Below, in pieces: positions 9,147 through 17,980 of a DNA stretch of 64,000 bases. The notes under the pieces were generated by a model. It was not told where the DNA came from and made no database searches. It saw only the letters and a list, made by a program, of their open reading frames with translations. Where the stretch lies: NCBI GenBank assembly GCA_023382535.1, contig JAHDWA010000013.1, positions 124,001 through 188,000 of the forward strand. The letters are read 5' to 3'. The stretch comes from Anaerolineae bacterium. GTDB lineage: Bacteria; Chloroflexota; Anaerolineae; 4572-78; J111. Position 1 is the first letter of the stretch. Each line of letters starts with the position of its first letter. Position numbers and translations under genes: made by a program.

Positions 9147-10373
9147 CTACCTCAACTCCGCCGCATGTTCCTGAATCCTGCGGATAGCTGCCACCGCATC
9201 ATCAACCCCTTTTGGCCCGGCCCGGAAAACTGACTCGTCGAGCCAGACGGCTTCGTGCTCGCAGGCCCGCTCCGCTTCGGGTAAGTCCATCCGCTCGAAT
9301 TGAAACCTTTCGGGGAAGGCACTGGGCACGGGCAATTTGGACAGGTGCGGCTGGAATAGCTCATAGTGATGCATCGCTTCATAGCCTTCCCAGCAGGGAA
9401 TACCTTCGGCGGTTAGAGCAGCACAGACCGGGCCATGCTCCGCGCCAAAGACAGCCGGGTCAATAGCGAAGATGTAGCGATAGACCGCGCGGGTGGTGTG
9501 GCGCGGGTCGCGTTTGAGGACACGCACCCCCGGAATATCGCTCAGCGCCTCGTCCATGTAAGCCGCCATCTCTTCCCGTTGCCGGGTCTGTTCGGGGAAG
9601 CGCTCCACGGCGACATTGCCCAGGGCAGCCTGAATTTCGGCCATGCGGAAGTTAGCGCCCATGGTAAACATCTGTTCGGCTTCGTCGTGGGGGCGGCCGC
9701 AGTCAATAATGCTGGCAACGCGCGTGGCGAGTTCGGGAGTGCGGCACAGCAGCACGCCGCCTTCGCCGGTGCTCAGAATTTTGGAGGATTGCAGGCTGAA
9801 GGAACCAAAATGGCCGATGGTCCCCGCCCCGCGCCCGCGCCATCTGGCTCCATGCGCATGGGCGCAGTCTTCGATCACGATTAAATTGTGCCGCTCAGCG
9901 ATGTCCATAATGGCGTCCATATCGGCCATCTGCGCCCCCAGGTGGACCGGAATAATGGCTTTGGTCTTTGGCGTGATCGCCGCCTCGACGGCTTTCGGAT
10001 CCATACAGTAGGTTTCCGGGTCAATATCCACGATGACCGGGATAGCCCCGGCGGCCATCGGCGCGGCGGCGGTTGCCTGGAAGGTGTAGGCCGGGACAAT
10101 GACCTCATCACCCCAGCCGATGCCGGCGGCGCGCAGGGCGACTTCCATCGTCACCGTGCCGTTAGCCATGGGCACGGCATAGCCGCCGCCCTGCATCTCG
10201 GCAAAGCGCCGGGCAAATTCGGCGGTTTGCGGGCCGGGGTAGGGGTAGCCGCCCCACCGCCCCGATTTGATGACGGCCGTCACCGCTTCAATGTCACGCT
10301 CGTCATGGACCGGCCAGGCCGGATAGGGTTCTTTGCGGACGGGTTCGCCCCCGTGAAGGGCTAGTTTGGCCAT
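9147..10373 (-). CDS. DegT/DnrJ/EryC1/StrS aminotransferase (PLP-dependent)
   Basis: The 408-residue protein has the full sugar-aminotransferase fold: the LALHGGEPVR start typical of the scyllo-inosose-aminotransferase-like branch, an EDCAHAHGA motif with D169, and the PLP lysine K198 in SFSLQSSKILSTGEGG. Such enzymes exchange an amino group with a keto-sugar or keto-cyclitol. In this catabolic operon, beside a Gfo/Idh oxidoreductase that could make or use the keto form, it may remove or add the amino group; the direction is inferred. The gene ends at 9147; palindromic repeats lie in the gaps on both sides (9073-9114 and 10408-10517). Confidence 0.88.
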   Translation of the reverse strand: MAKLALHGGEPVRKEPYPAWPVHDERDIEAVTAVIKSGRWGGYPYPGPQTAEFARRFAEMQGGGYAVPMANGTVTMEVALRAAGIGWGDEVIVPAYTFQATAAAPMAAGAIPVIVDIDPETYCMDPKAVEAAITPKTKAIIPVHLGAQMADMDAIMDIAERHNLIVIEDCAHAHGARWRGRGAGTIGHFGSFSLQSSKILSTGEGGVLLCRTPELATRVASIIDCGRPHDEAEQMFTMGANFRMAEIQAALGNVAVERFPEQTRQREEMAAYMDEALSDIPGVRVLKRDPRHTTRAVYRYIFAIDPAVFGAEHGPVCAALTAEGIPCWEGYEAMHHYELFQPHLSKLPVPSAFPERFQFERMDLPEAERACEHEAVWLDESVFRAGPKGVDDAVAAIRRIQEHAAELR

Positions 10374-10407
10374 GATATTCTCTCCTTATTTGGATTAAGC
10401 TCAGAAC

Positions 10408-10517
10408 GTGTCATTTCGAGCAATCCGCTATGCGGGAGCGAGAAATCCCTGTGGTGTCACTTTTTAGTATAGTTTCCAGGGATTCCTCGTTCCGCTCCGC
10501 TCCACTCGGAATGACAC
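10408..10517. repeat. Nested palindrome, TGTCATTTCGAG family (copy 1)
   Basis: GTGTCATTTCGAG at 10408-10420 pairs with CTCGGAATGACAC at 10505-10517. An inner pair, AGAAATCCCT (10441-10450) and AGGGATTCCT (10478-10487), forms a second stem. A related copy lies at 18114-18211. Confidence 0.75.
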
Positions 10518-10571
10518 CAGACCTTGATTTTTTTCCCAATAAACTTTAACAAGCATTTTCATTGATCTGTG

Positions 10572-11576
10572 TCAATTGGTCCCATTAAAACCTGCCCCTC
10601 GCAGCAACTCACTGGTTGACCGGATTAACATTTCCCGCACCGGCAGCGGGTCCAACCCGGCCTGCTCCATGCCCAGCAGCACCCCGCCGACGACCGGCGG
10701 CACGGTCAGGCGTACTAACCGAGCGCCAGGGGCGACGGCATGGATAGTCTCACCCATCATTTCAGCAATCAGCGGACTGCCGTTGTAAAAGCTGCCGGCC
10801 AACACCACGTCGAAAGTTAACGCCTCGAAGCCAAGCTGGCGAATCACGCCAAGGGCCATGCCGCCTAGCTCGCGCCCGGCCCAGCGCACGAGGTCAATGG
10901 CAACCGGGTCGCTCCCTGCGGCCACCCGAAAAACTACCGGCGCTGCCGCTGCGGAGAGACGATACCGGCACTGGCTCAGGCCTTCCAGCAAATCCTCAAG
11001 ACCTCTTGCTCCAGCCCATTCGATCAAGGCCGGCGTCAGGCGGGTCGCCGGGCCGCGCCGGGTCCACTCCGCCGCTACGGCGTGGATGGCTTTGGCGGCC
11101 AATTCATACCCGCCGGCGGCCTCGCCAAATAGGTGGCTGTAGCCGGTCATCCGGCCGACCCGCCGCTGGCGGTCCCAGCCCCAGCAGTTGCAACTGGTGC
11201 CGGCGACCACGGCCACGCCCCATCCTTCCGCTGCTCCGGCCAGCAAGCCAATGAGCGCATCGTTGACCAGTTCCAGCGGCGTTTGGCCCAACTCCAGGGC
11301 TGCTTGCAGGGTTTGCAGGATGGGCGGCCGCTGCGAGGGCCAGTCATACCCGGCAATGCCACAGCCCGCCCCGGCAAGCTGCCTGGCAGAAATTCCCGCC
11401 GCTGCCAGCGCCTGGTGGACAATGCTCCGTAAGACCTCGGCCAGCCCGTCGTGCCCCACCGAGTCGGGGTTGCCGGAGCCGCCCACGCCAAAACCCAGCG
11501 CCCGGCCCGACTCGTCGGCAATCAAAGCGTGGCTTTTGGTCGCGCCGGTGTCAATGCCAAGAAAGTAGTGAGTCAT
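10572..11576 (-). CDS. BadF/BadG/BcrA/BcrD-family kinase, N-acetylglucosamine kinase-like
   Basis: This 334-residue ASKHA-fold protein has the phosphate-1 motif GIDTGATKSHALI at the N-terminus, an ND (VNDALIGLLAG) before the phosphate-2-like AGTSCNCWG, and a C-terminal adenosine-binding segment. The layout and length match eukaryote-like N-acetylglucosamine kinases and related bacterial sugar kinases. In the operon it would phosphorylate the imported sugar before GH4 or SIS act on it. That would explain a GH4 enzyme without a PTS, but substrate and order are inferred. The gene starts 67 bp after the GH4 gene, the gap being a palindromic repeat. Confidence 0.85.
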   Translation of the reverse strand: MTHYFLGIDTGATKSHALIADESGRALGFGVGGSGNPDSVGHDGLAEVLRSIVHQALAAAGISARQLAGAGCGIAGYDWPSQRPPILQTLQAALELGQTPLELVNDALIGLLAGAAEGWGVAVVAGTSCNCWGWDRQRRVGRMTGYSHLFGEAAGGYELAAKAIHAVAAEWTRRGPATRLTPALIEWAGARGLEDLLEGLSQCRYRLSAAAAPVVFRVAAGSDPVAIDLVRWAGRELGGMALGVIRQLGFEALTFDVVLAGSFYNGSPLIAEMMGETIHAVAPGARLVRLTVPPVVGGVLLGMEQAGLDPLPVREMLIRSTSELLRGAGFNGTN

Positions 11577-11593
11577 GTTTCTCTAAGTAGGAG

Positions 11594-11641
11594 CGTGTTG
11601 CGTGTTCCGTCTTCCGTTTATTTTACGCAACACGCAACATG
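11594..11641. repeat. Intergenic palindrome, CGTGTTGCG family (copy 2)
   Basis: CGTGTTGCGTGTTCCG at the left is mirrored by ACGCAACACGCAACATG at the right, filling the gap between the GH4 and kinase genes. Confidence 0.7.
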
Positions 11642-11642
11642 T

Positions 11643-12947
11643 TTAACTCCAAAATTGCGGCAAATAAGCTCGATTGGTCACTAACATATCGTCCAGCACG
11701 GTTTGCACCTGGTCAGCCGAAGGGCCGAGGGGGTGAGTCAGCAGGGCCTGGTAGGCTGCATCGCGGTCGCCATGAACGGCCGCCTCGACAGTCAGCAGTT
11801 CGTACATCTTTATCTGGGCCAGCAGGCCGAAACAAGCGGGCGGCAGCGGCTCGGCCGGAAGGGGATGAATCCCGGCGGAGCCGACCTGCGCCGGCATTTC
11901 CAGCACCCAATCGGCCGGCCAGCCAGGCACGGCCCCGTTGTGGCGCACGTTGACCACGTGGGTTTCGCCCAAATTGTTGTAATGGGCATTCAGCAGTTGG
12001 GTGGCGACCGTAGAATAATAAGCGCCGCCGCGCTGCATGAGGCCCTCCGGCGGCTCGGTGCGCTCCGGCTCGCCGTACTGCTGCAATAACTCTTCTTCAA
12101 TCGCCATCACCGCTTCGGCCCGCGAAGGCGGCCACTTTTGCTGCTCGGCCAGTTTGCGCTCCGTGTAGTAGAAGTAGCGCAGGTAATAGTTGGGAATCAT
12201 GCGCAGCGATTCGACCGTGGCCTGGTCAAAATCCGGCGAATACTCCGCTTCAGCCCGCGTTTCGAGACCGGCCAGGTAGCCGGTTAGCACCTGCGGCCAG
12301 ATTTCCTCGCCGTCCAGGGTGAAGCCGCGATGCCAGGAGAGATGGTTCAGCCCCAGCGTATTCAGCTCAGCCCGCGCCGGGTCAATCGGCTGGCCCTGCT
12401 CCTTTTCCAATTCTTCCAGAATTTCCATTTTCGTGTGGATGGGCACGTTACATACACCCACGGCAGGCACATCCGGCGCGTAGTGGTTGAGCGCCTCGGT
12501 GACCAGCCCGGCCGGATTGGTAAAGTTGACCAGCAGCGCGCCTGGGGCCAGTTCGGCCATATCGCTGGCAATCTTAAGGATAACCGGGATGGTCCGCAGA
12601 GCTTTGGCCATGCCGCCCACGCCGGTCGTCTCCTGGCCGATCAAGCCGTGCCGGTGGCCCAGATATTCGTCCTCGCGCCGGGCATGCATGCCGCCGACCC
12701 GCAGTTGGGTGGTGACATAATTCGCCCCACGAACCGCCTCGCGCTGGTCGGTGGTCAGGTGAACGGCAAAGGGCGCGCCTTTAGCCTCTACCATGCGCTG
12801 GGCAAAGCGGCCGACAATGTCCAATCGTTCCTGGGAAATATCCATCAACCATAATTCGGTCAGGGGGAAGCTCTGGACCCGCTCCAGGAAACCATTAATC
12901 AGTTCGGGGGTATAGGTAGACCCACCCCCGATGACGGCAACTTTCAT
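11643..12947 (-). CDS. Glycoside hydrolase family 4 (NAD/metal-dependent, 6-phospho-beta-glucosidase-like)
   Basis: The 434-residue protein has the NAD-binding IGGGSTYTPEL at the N-terminus, the FTNPAG motif around residue 144, the metal-binding C166 in GVCNVPIH and H202 in GLNHL, all diagnostic of GH4. These enzymes cleave glycosides through a keto intermediate using NAD and Mn2+. Family members such as LicH act on 6-phosphoglycosides delivered by a PTS. Here uptake is by an ABC transporter, so the substrate is either unphosphorylated or phosphorylated by the neighbouring kinase. The gene starts 9 bp after the oxidoreductase stop, indicating tight cotranscription. Confidence 0.92.
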   Translation of the reverse strand: MKVAVIGGGSTYTPELINGFLERVQSFPLTELWLMDISQERLDIVGRFAQRMVEAKGAPFAVHLTTDQREAVRGANYVTTQLRVGGMHARREDEYLGHRHGLIGQETTGVGGMAKALRTIPVILKIASDMAELAPGALLVNFTNPAGLVTEALNHYAPDVPAVGVCNVPIHTKMEILEELEKEQGQPIDPARAELNTLGLNHLSWHRGFTLDGEEIWPQVLTGYLAGLETRAEAEYSPDFDQATVESLRMIPNYYLRYFYYTERKLAEQQKWPPSRAEAVMAIEEELLQQYGEPERTEPPEGLMQRGGAYYSTVATQLLNAHYNNLGETHVVNVRHNGAVPGWPADWVLEMPAQVGSAGIHPLPAEPLPPACFGLLAQIKMYELLTVEAAVHGDRDAAYQALLTHPLGPSADQVQTVLDDMLVTNRAYLPQFWS

Positions 12948-12956
12948 ATTTCCTCC

Positions 12957-13967
12957 TCATAATTTAACAACCTCGCCTGTTTCGGCGCTCCGGTAAGCAG
13001 CATCTACCACCTGCATGTTGAGCAGCCCTTCGGCTGCACCCGGGCTTGGCGCGCGGCTGGTGCGAATGCACTCCAAAAAGTAAGCCATTTGGGTGTCGTA
13101 CATACTCTGCGGGCAGTGGGGGTCGCGCACCGAGGGGAAACCGGGATCAACTTGCTCGACTTTATTTTGTTCTGCTTGAGGCAGCAGCAGACGAGTGGGG
13201 AAAATCTGCCCAAAGCCGGTCGTGCCGTAAAGCTGGGTGGCGGCTTCAGGGCCATCCATATGCGGCTGCCACCAGCCCGACTCCAGGTAAGACATGGCCC
13301 CGTTATCCCAGTTGACCCAGATGACGCCGGTATCGTCCACATCAAAATCCCTGTAATGCGTGCCAATACGGGCATAAACGCTGACCGGCTGCGGGTCGCC
13401 AAGCAGAAAGCGGGCGGTATCGAGGGCGTGAATGCCCATATCGGCCAGCGCGCCGCCGCCGGCAAATTTTTTCTGGGTGAACCAGCCGCCCGGCCCCCAA
13501 TTGGCATGCACCCCGTATCCTTTAGTACGGATAATTTTACCCAGGTGGCCGCGGTCCACCTGCTCTTTCAGCCAGAGCACCTCCGGGTCGAAACGCCAGC
13601 AGTGAGCCACCATCAACAGCGCGCCGGATTTCCGGCTGGCTTCCAGCATGGTCCCGGCTTCGGCGGCGTTCATGGCCATCGGCTTCTCGACCAGCACATG
13701 CACCCCGGCCTCGAGTGCGGCAATGGTTTCCGGGGCGTGCAGGTAGTTGGGCGTGCTGATAACCAGGGCGTCAATACCGCCATCCTGCAGCAGCTCAGTC
13801 ACAGCAGAATATTGGCGCTGGATACCGTACTCGACGGCAAAGTCTGCCATTGATTCGGGCCGGTGATTGACAACAGCTACCAGTTCCGTATCCGGCTGAA
13901 CCCGGGCCGCAGCCGCATGAATCTTGGAAATGTAGCCGGTGCCGGTAAAGCCGATTTTAAGGGTCAT
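12957..13967 (-). CDS. Gfo/Idh/MocA-family sugar oxidoreductase
   Basis: The N-terminal Rossmann motif is GFTGTGYISKIHAAA, followed by VEKPMAMNAAEA with the EKP catalytic motif and a C-terminal GGALADMGIHALD segment; 336 residues is the normal length. Members oxidise or reduce a hydroxyl on a sugar or cyclitol with NAD(P). Together with the DegT aminotransferase it forms a plausible oxidation/transamination pair inside the sugar operon. It starts 13 bp downstream of the DUF1232 gene. Substrate is not predictable from sequence. Confidence 0.88.
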   Translation of the reverse strand: MTLKIGFTGTGYISKIHAAAARVQPDTELVAVVNHRPESMADFAVEYGIQRQYSAVTELLQDGGIDALVISTPNYLHAPETIAALEAGVHVLVEKPMAMNAAEAGTMLEASRKSGALLMVAHCWRFDPEVLWLKEQVDRGHLGKIIRTKGYGVHANWGPGGWFTQKKFAGGGALADMGIHALDTARFLLGDPQPVSVYARIGTHYRDFDVDDTGVIWVNWDNGAMSYLESGWWQPHMDGPEAATQLYGTTGFGQIFPTRLLLPQAEQNKVEQVDPGFPSVRDPHCPQSMYDTQMAYFLECIRTSRAPSPGAAEGLLNMQVVDAAYRSAETGEVVKL

Positions 13968-13980
13968 TGTTTATTCTCCC

Positions 13981-14373
13981 CTAGCTCTGGAAAATATTGA
14001 ACAGGCCAATGATAGCCAAAGCGGCCAAAAAGAGCCAAACAGCAATGATGACCCCGGCGGCGACCCAATTGGCCGGCTGGCCTTCACTCAGCCTTTTGTG
14101 GGCTTTTTGACGGCACTCAGCCATGACCTCTGGCGGGATCATTTTCAGAGCCAGAGCCAGGCCCAGCGGCACCAAAACCAGATCGTCCAGGTAACCCAGG
14201 ATTGGAATAGGGTCGGGAATGAGGTCAATCGGGCTGAAGGCATAGGCGACCACGCCGGCAGCAAACAGCCGGGCATACCAGGGCACGCGGGGGTCACGAT
14301 AGGCCAGGTAAATGGCGTAGGTTTCCAGTTTGAGTCGTCTGGCCTGTTGTTTCCAGGCGGCAAAAATGGTCAT
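13981..14373 (-). CDS. DUF1232 (YkvA-like) small membrane protein
   Basis: The 130-residue protein contains the DUF1232 signature: an amphipathic stretch, then AYAFSPIDLIPDPIPILGYLDDLVLVPLG, and a C-terminal membrane helix (about 104-127). Function of the family is not established. Its ATG follows the stop of the second permease after one base, so translation is coupled. A DUF1232 gene inside a sugar-uptake operon is unexpected; it may tune the transporter or may simply be a passenger. Confidence 0.82.
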   Translation of the reverse strand: MTIFAAWKQQARRLKLETYAIYLAYRDPRVPWYARLFAAGVVAYAFSPIDLIPDPIPILGYLDDLVLVPLGLALALKMIPPEVMAECRQKAHKRLSEGQPANWVAAGVIIAVWLFLAALAIIGLFNIFQS

Positions 14374-14374
14374 T

Positions 14375-15472
14375 TTAGCCTTTCGACCCGGTCAGTTTAA
14401 TACCCTCGATGAAAGTTCGTTGGGCGAAGAAAAAGGCAATCACGACCGGGATAGTAAAAACAACCGAGGCCGCCATCATCTGGTTCCAGATGACTTTATG
14501 CTGGGCTTGAAAATCCTGCAAACCCAAAGCCAGGGTAAAATTCTCCGGGTTGGTCAGGTAAAGCAGCGGCTCCAGGAAGAGGTTCCAGGACCACAGAAAG
14601 GTAAAAACGGTGATGGTGGCCAGGATTGGCCGGGATAAAGGCAGCACAATGCTCAGGAAAATGCGCAGTTCCGAGGCCCCATCTACCCGGGCCGCATCCA
14701 GAAGTTCTTCGGGAATGGTGCGAAAGAATTGGCGCAGCAGGAAAATGTCAAAGGCATTGGCAAAAAAATTGGGCACAATGAGCGGCAAAAAGGTATCGCC
14801 CCAGTGGAGCGTTTCGGTGAAGAAGAGGAAAAGCGGGATCATGGTCACTTGAAAGGGCAGCATCATGGTGCTCAGAACCAGGATGAAAATCAAATCGCGT
14901 CCCGGCCAGCGGAGGCGGGCAAAGCCGTAAGCCACCGGCGCACAAGAAAGGAGTGTGCCAATAATGGTAAAAACTGCGACAATCGTGCTGTTCTTAAAGT
15001 AGGTCCAGAAGTTGACGTTCAAGCCCGGCCTGACCCCGCGATTCATGGCGTCGGCAAAATTGTGCCACTGAAACTCGGTGACCAGCACCGGCGTGGCGAA
15101 TTTCTTGATGCGGACTTTGATCGGTTCAGCGCTGGGGTTAGCCGGGTCCACAAATTCGCCCTGGCCTTCGGCCACTTTAAGCAGGGCCATCCGGCGGACC
15201 TGTCCCTCCTCGATCGTCACATCGTAGACCGGCAATTCCTGGCCGTTGACCGTGGCCTGCAGGTTGGCTCGCGGCAGCAGGGTCGGCGGGATGCTAAAGA
15301 CATCCTCGTCGGATTTAAAGGCAGTAAAAAACATCCACACAATCGGGACCATAAAAAAGACGCCGACGGCAATAATGGCGGCGTGGCCCAGGAGGCTATA
15401 ACCCACTTTTCGCCATTTAATCGGCTTTGCCCGCTGCCTTGAGTTGAGTGCATCAATGGTAATTTGAGCCAT
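14375..15472 (-). CDS. Sugar ABC transporter permease, MalG type, with enlarged first external loop
   Basis: The start is the ATG at 15472, 4 bp after the upstream permease stop; the longer open frame to 15736 reads through the upstream gene in another frame. The 365-residue protein has six predicted membrane helices and the EAA loop (LDAARVDGASELRIFLSIVLP) that contacts the ATPase. About 75 residues, rich in charged and valine residues, are inserted between helix 1 and helix 2 compared with the 295-residue MalG homologue at 52581-53468. No ATP-binding subunit is encoded nearby, as in many CUT1 systems that share one ATPase. Confidence 0.9.
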   Translation of the reverse strand: MAQITIDALNSRQRAKPIKWRKVGYSLLGHAAIIAVGVFFMVPIVWMFFTAFKSDEDVFSIPPTLLPRANLQATVNGQELPVYDVTIEEGQVRRMALLKVAEGQGEFVDPANPSAEPIKVRIKKFATPVLVTEFQWHNFADAMNRGVRPGLNVNFWTYFKNSTIVAVFTIIGTLLSCAPVAYGFARLRWPGRDLIFILVLSTMMLPFQVTMIPLFLFFTETLHWGDTFLPLIVPNFFANAFDIFLLRQFFRTIPEELLDAARVDGASELRIFLSIVLPLSRPILATITVFTFLWSWNLFLEPLLYLTNPENFTLALGLQDFQAQHKVIWNQMMAASVVFTIPVVIAFFFAQRTFIEGIKLTGSKG

Positions 15473-15476
15473 AGCT

Positions 15477-16460
15477 TTACCCCATATCTCCGTAATAGGT
15501 CCAGCGTTCCGACAGGCGCAGGATGACGATGGTACAGAGCATGATAATAATGAACAAAATCCAGGCCATGGCCGAAGCATAGCCGATTTTGAGGTCAATG
15601 AAAGCCTTATCGTACAGGTAGATGCTGTAGAAAAGGGTGGAGTCGAGGGGAGCGCCCAGCGTCCGGGCCGTGCCCCCGTAATTGGTTTGAGCCTCGGCAA
15701 AGATGAGCGCCTGGGTAAAGTACTGAAACATGGCAATCACGCCCAAAACCAGGTTAAACAGGGTAATCGGAGAAACATAGGGGATCGTGATATGCCAGAG
15801 CCGCTGCAGCCACGACGCTCCATCCAGTTCAGCCGCTTCCAGCAAGGAGGTCGGTACATCCTGCAAGCCGGAGAGATAAATCACAATCGTATTGCCCATT
15901 CCCCACAGGCCCAGGATAATCAAGGCCAGTTTGGACCAGCGCGGGTCGCTGATCCAGTTAGGACCGGGCAGCCCCAGGTAGCTCAAAAAAGTGTTCATAA
16001 GCCCGTTGTTGGTATTGTAAATCCAGACCCAGAGCATGGTGGCGGCCACCAGCGGCACAATGGACGGCAAAAAATAAATAACGCGGTAGATAGATTGGCC
16101 CGGCAGTTTTAAATTGAGCAAAACGGCACAGCAAAAGGAACACAACAGGGTCAGCGGGACGGCCAAGACGACCATATAAGCGGTGTTGTACAGTGCAATC
16201 CAGAAACGGTCATCCTCAAACAAATTGATATAATTCGCCAGACCGACCCATTCCGATGGCGCTCTAAAATGATACTCGGTAAAACTGTTATACAGAGAGG
16301 CCAGCATAGGATAGAGAATAAAAAGCAAGAACCCTATAATCCAGGGCGAAATAAAGAGCAGGCCGGTGATAAGATCACGGCGGGTCCGGGCGCTCCAGCC
16401 TCGACGCGGGGTTGTATGAGCGGACGGCACGGGCACACTCTCTAGTTTAGCTTCCATCAA
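15477..16460 (-). CDS. Sugar ABC transporter permease, MalF type
   Basis: The 327-residue protein has a cytoplasmic N-terminus, six membrane helices and the EAA loop LLEAAELDGASWLQRLWHITIP near residue 200, as in CUT1 carbohydrate importers. It lies between the binding-protein gene and the MalG-type gene and should form the translocation channel with the latter. Confidence 0.92.
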   Translation of the reverse strand: MMEAKLESVPVPSAHTTPRRGWSARTRRDLITGLLFISPWIIGFLLFILYPMLASLYNSFTEYHFRAPSEWVGLANYINLFEDDRFWIALYNTAYMVVLAVPLTLLCSFCCAVLLNLKLPGQSIYRVIYFLPSIVPLVAATMLWVWIYNTNNGLMNTFLSYLGLPGPNWISDPRWSKLALIILGLWGMGNTIVIYLSGLQDVPTSLLEAAELDGASWLQRLWHITIPYVSPITLFNLVLGVIAMFQYFTQALIFAEAQTNYGGTARTLGAPLDSTLFYSIYLYDKAFIDLKIGYASAMAWILFIIIMLCTIVILRLSERWTYYGDMG

Positions 16461-16469
16461 CTCACCTCC

Positions 16470-16558
16470 GGGTACAGGTTACAAGGTGCAGGTTACAGGT
16501 TACAGGTCATTAATTCAGCAACCTGTAACTTTGCAACCTGCTACCTGCAACCTTTCTG
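16470..16558. repeat. Intergenic palindromic array, CAGGTTACAGG type
   Basis: Repeated CAGGTTACA units on the left half are mirrored by ACCTGTAAC, AACCTGCTACC and TGCAACC on the right half. The structure fills the gap between the binding-protein and permease genes and could form a large hairpin in the operon mRNA, a possible site for setting higher expression of the binding protein. Confidence 0.65.
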
Positions 16559-16567
16559 CCTGTTACT

Positions 16568-17980
16568 TTACTTCTCGCTCAAGGCTTTGTCCAGCTCAGC
16601 CTGAAGCTTCGCTTGCATTTCCTTCAAAAGCGGTTCCGGGTCCTGGCCGCCATGCACCACCTGCTCGTGAATGCGGGTCAGTTCGGTCAGGATGTCGCTG
16701 TGGACCGCATTTAAGACGATACTGCGGGTATTGGGCGATTTGCTCAACTCAAGGAAGGCTTTGAACTTCTCGTTCTCCTGAAAGCGGGGGTCTTGAGCTG
16801 CTTTGGCGCTGGATGGTAGGTTAAAGTTAGCCACCATTTCCTCGGCTACAATCTCCGGCGACATCATCCAGGCCAGCAGTTTACCGGCTGCTGCTTTATC
16901 GGCCACGCCGCTGGGAATCACGGCCACGCTGCCTTGAAGGGTGTTCGTGCCGGCTCGCTCTGGATGGTCGGCGGGCGGGGGTAAAGGCGCGACGCCATAA
17001 TAAAGGTCCGGTTTTAAGCCCTGGATAAAGTTAGGCCCGGTCATCCATTCCCCATCCACCATCATGGCCACTTTACTATCCATAAAGCCGTGCTGCGGCG
17101 AGCCGTACTCGCCCAGGGAAGAGGTAAATTTGAGCACTTTATCCGCGCCGTACTTGCTGTAAAACTGCTGCTCCCACTTGAGGGCATCAATCACCGGCTG
17201 CGAGTCGAGCTGGATTTTGGTCCCTTCGTCGTTGATCCAAAAGCCCCCAAACATAGGGATATACTGCTCGTAGTGGGGCCAGGAGAAATCGGGGATAAAG
17301 CCAATCTGGGTAATCTCGCCGTTAGCGTCAACTTTGGTCAGTTTGTCGGCGTACTCGGCCAGCTCTTCCAGGGTCTGGGGCGGCTTCTCCGGGTCTAATC
17401 CGGCTTCTTCAAACAAATCCTTGTTCCAGTAAAAAGCATAGGTGTCGGTGCCCCAGGGCAGGCAGTAATGATCGCCCTTATAAGCGCATTGAGACAGGAC
17501 CGCCGGGAGAATATCAGCCTTGTCAATGTTACTGGCGCTGATAATCTCGTCGAGCGGGGCCAGCAGACCTTCGTTCGTCCAGCCAGGCACGTTATCGGGA
17601 CCCCCTAAGACCAAGACATGCGGCGGCTGGGAGCCGGAGAGGCCGGCAATAATTTTATCCTCGGGGACCGGCGCGTTCACCTGGACCTTAACGTTGTTCG
17701 CCTCGCCGTACTTATTGAAGAGTTCCTGTAACTGGGCCGGATTATCGCCCCAGGCGACCCAAACCTGGAGCGTGCCCGGTTCTGCGGGCGCTTCCGCGGC
17801 TGCTTCCTCAGTCGCGGCTGGCTCCTCGGCCGCCATTTCTTCGGTGGCGGCGGGCTGCTCGGCGGCCGGTTGTTCTTGTTCGACGGGCGCGGGGGTGGGA
17901 GCTGCCTGTCCTCCACAAGCGGCCAACAAGCCCAGCACAAGGGTTAGAACCAGCATAGACCTTATACTTTTCACAAACAT
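16568..17980 (-). CDS. Sugar-binding lipoprotein of ABC transporter (family 1)
   Basis: A hydrophobic signal peptide ends in the lipobox LLAAC (C22), followed by a Pro/Glu/Ala-rich tether of about 50 residues and a family-1 solute-binding domain (PHVLVLGGPDNVPGW, KVAMMVDGEWMTGP). It is a membrane-anchored receptor delivering a sugar or oligosaccharide to the two permeases downstream. AGGAGG lies 5 bases before the ATG. The ligand is unknown; the operon suggests an amino-sugar glycoside or similar. Confidence 0.92.
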   Translation of the reverse strand: MFVKSIRSMLVLTLVLGLLAACGGQAAPTPAPVEQEQPAAEQPAATEEMAAEEPAATEEAAAEAPAEPGTLQVWVAWGDNPAQLQELFNKYGEANNVKVQVNAPVPEDKIIAGLSGSQPPHVLVLGGPDNVPGWTNEGLLAPLDEIISASNIDKADILPAVLSQCAYKGDHYCLPWGTDTYAFYWNKDLFEEAGLDPEKPPQTLEELAEYADKLTKVDANGEITQIGFIPDFSWPHYEQYIPMFGGFWINDEGTKIQLDSQPVIDALKWEQQFYSKYGADKVLKFTSSLGEYGSPQHGFMDSKVAMMVDGEWMTGPNFIQGLKPDLYYGVAPLPPPADHPERAGTNTLQGSVAVIPSGVADKAAAGKLLAWMMSPEIVAEEMVANFNLPSSAKAAQDPRFQENEKFKAFLELSKSPNTRSIVLNAVHSDILTELTRIHEQVVHGGQDPEPLLKEMQAKLQAELDKALSEK

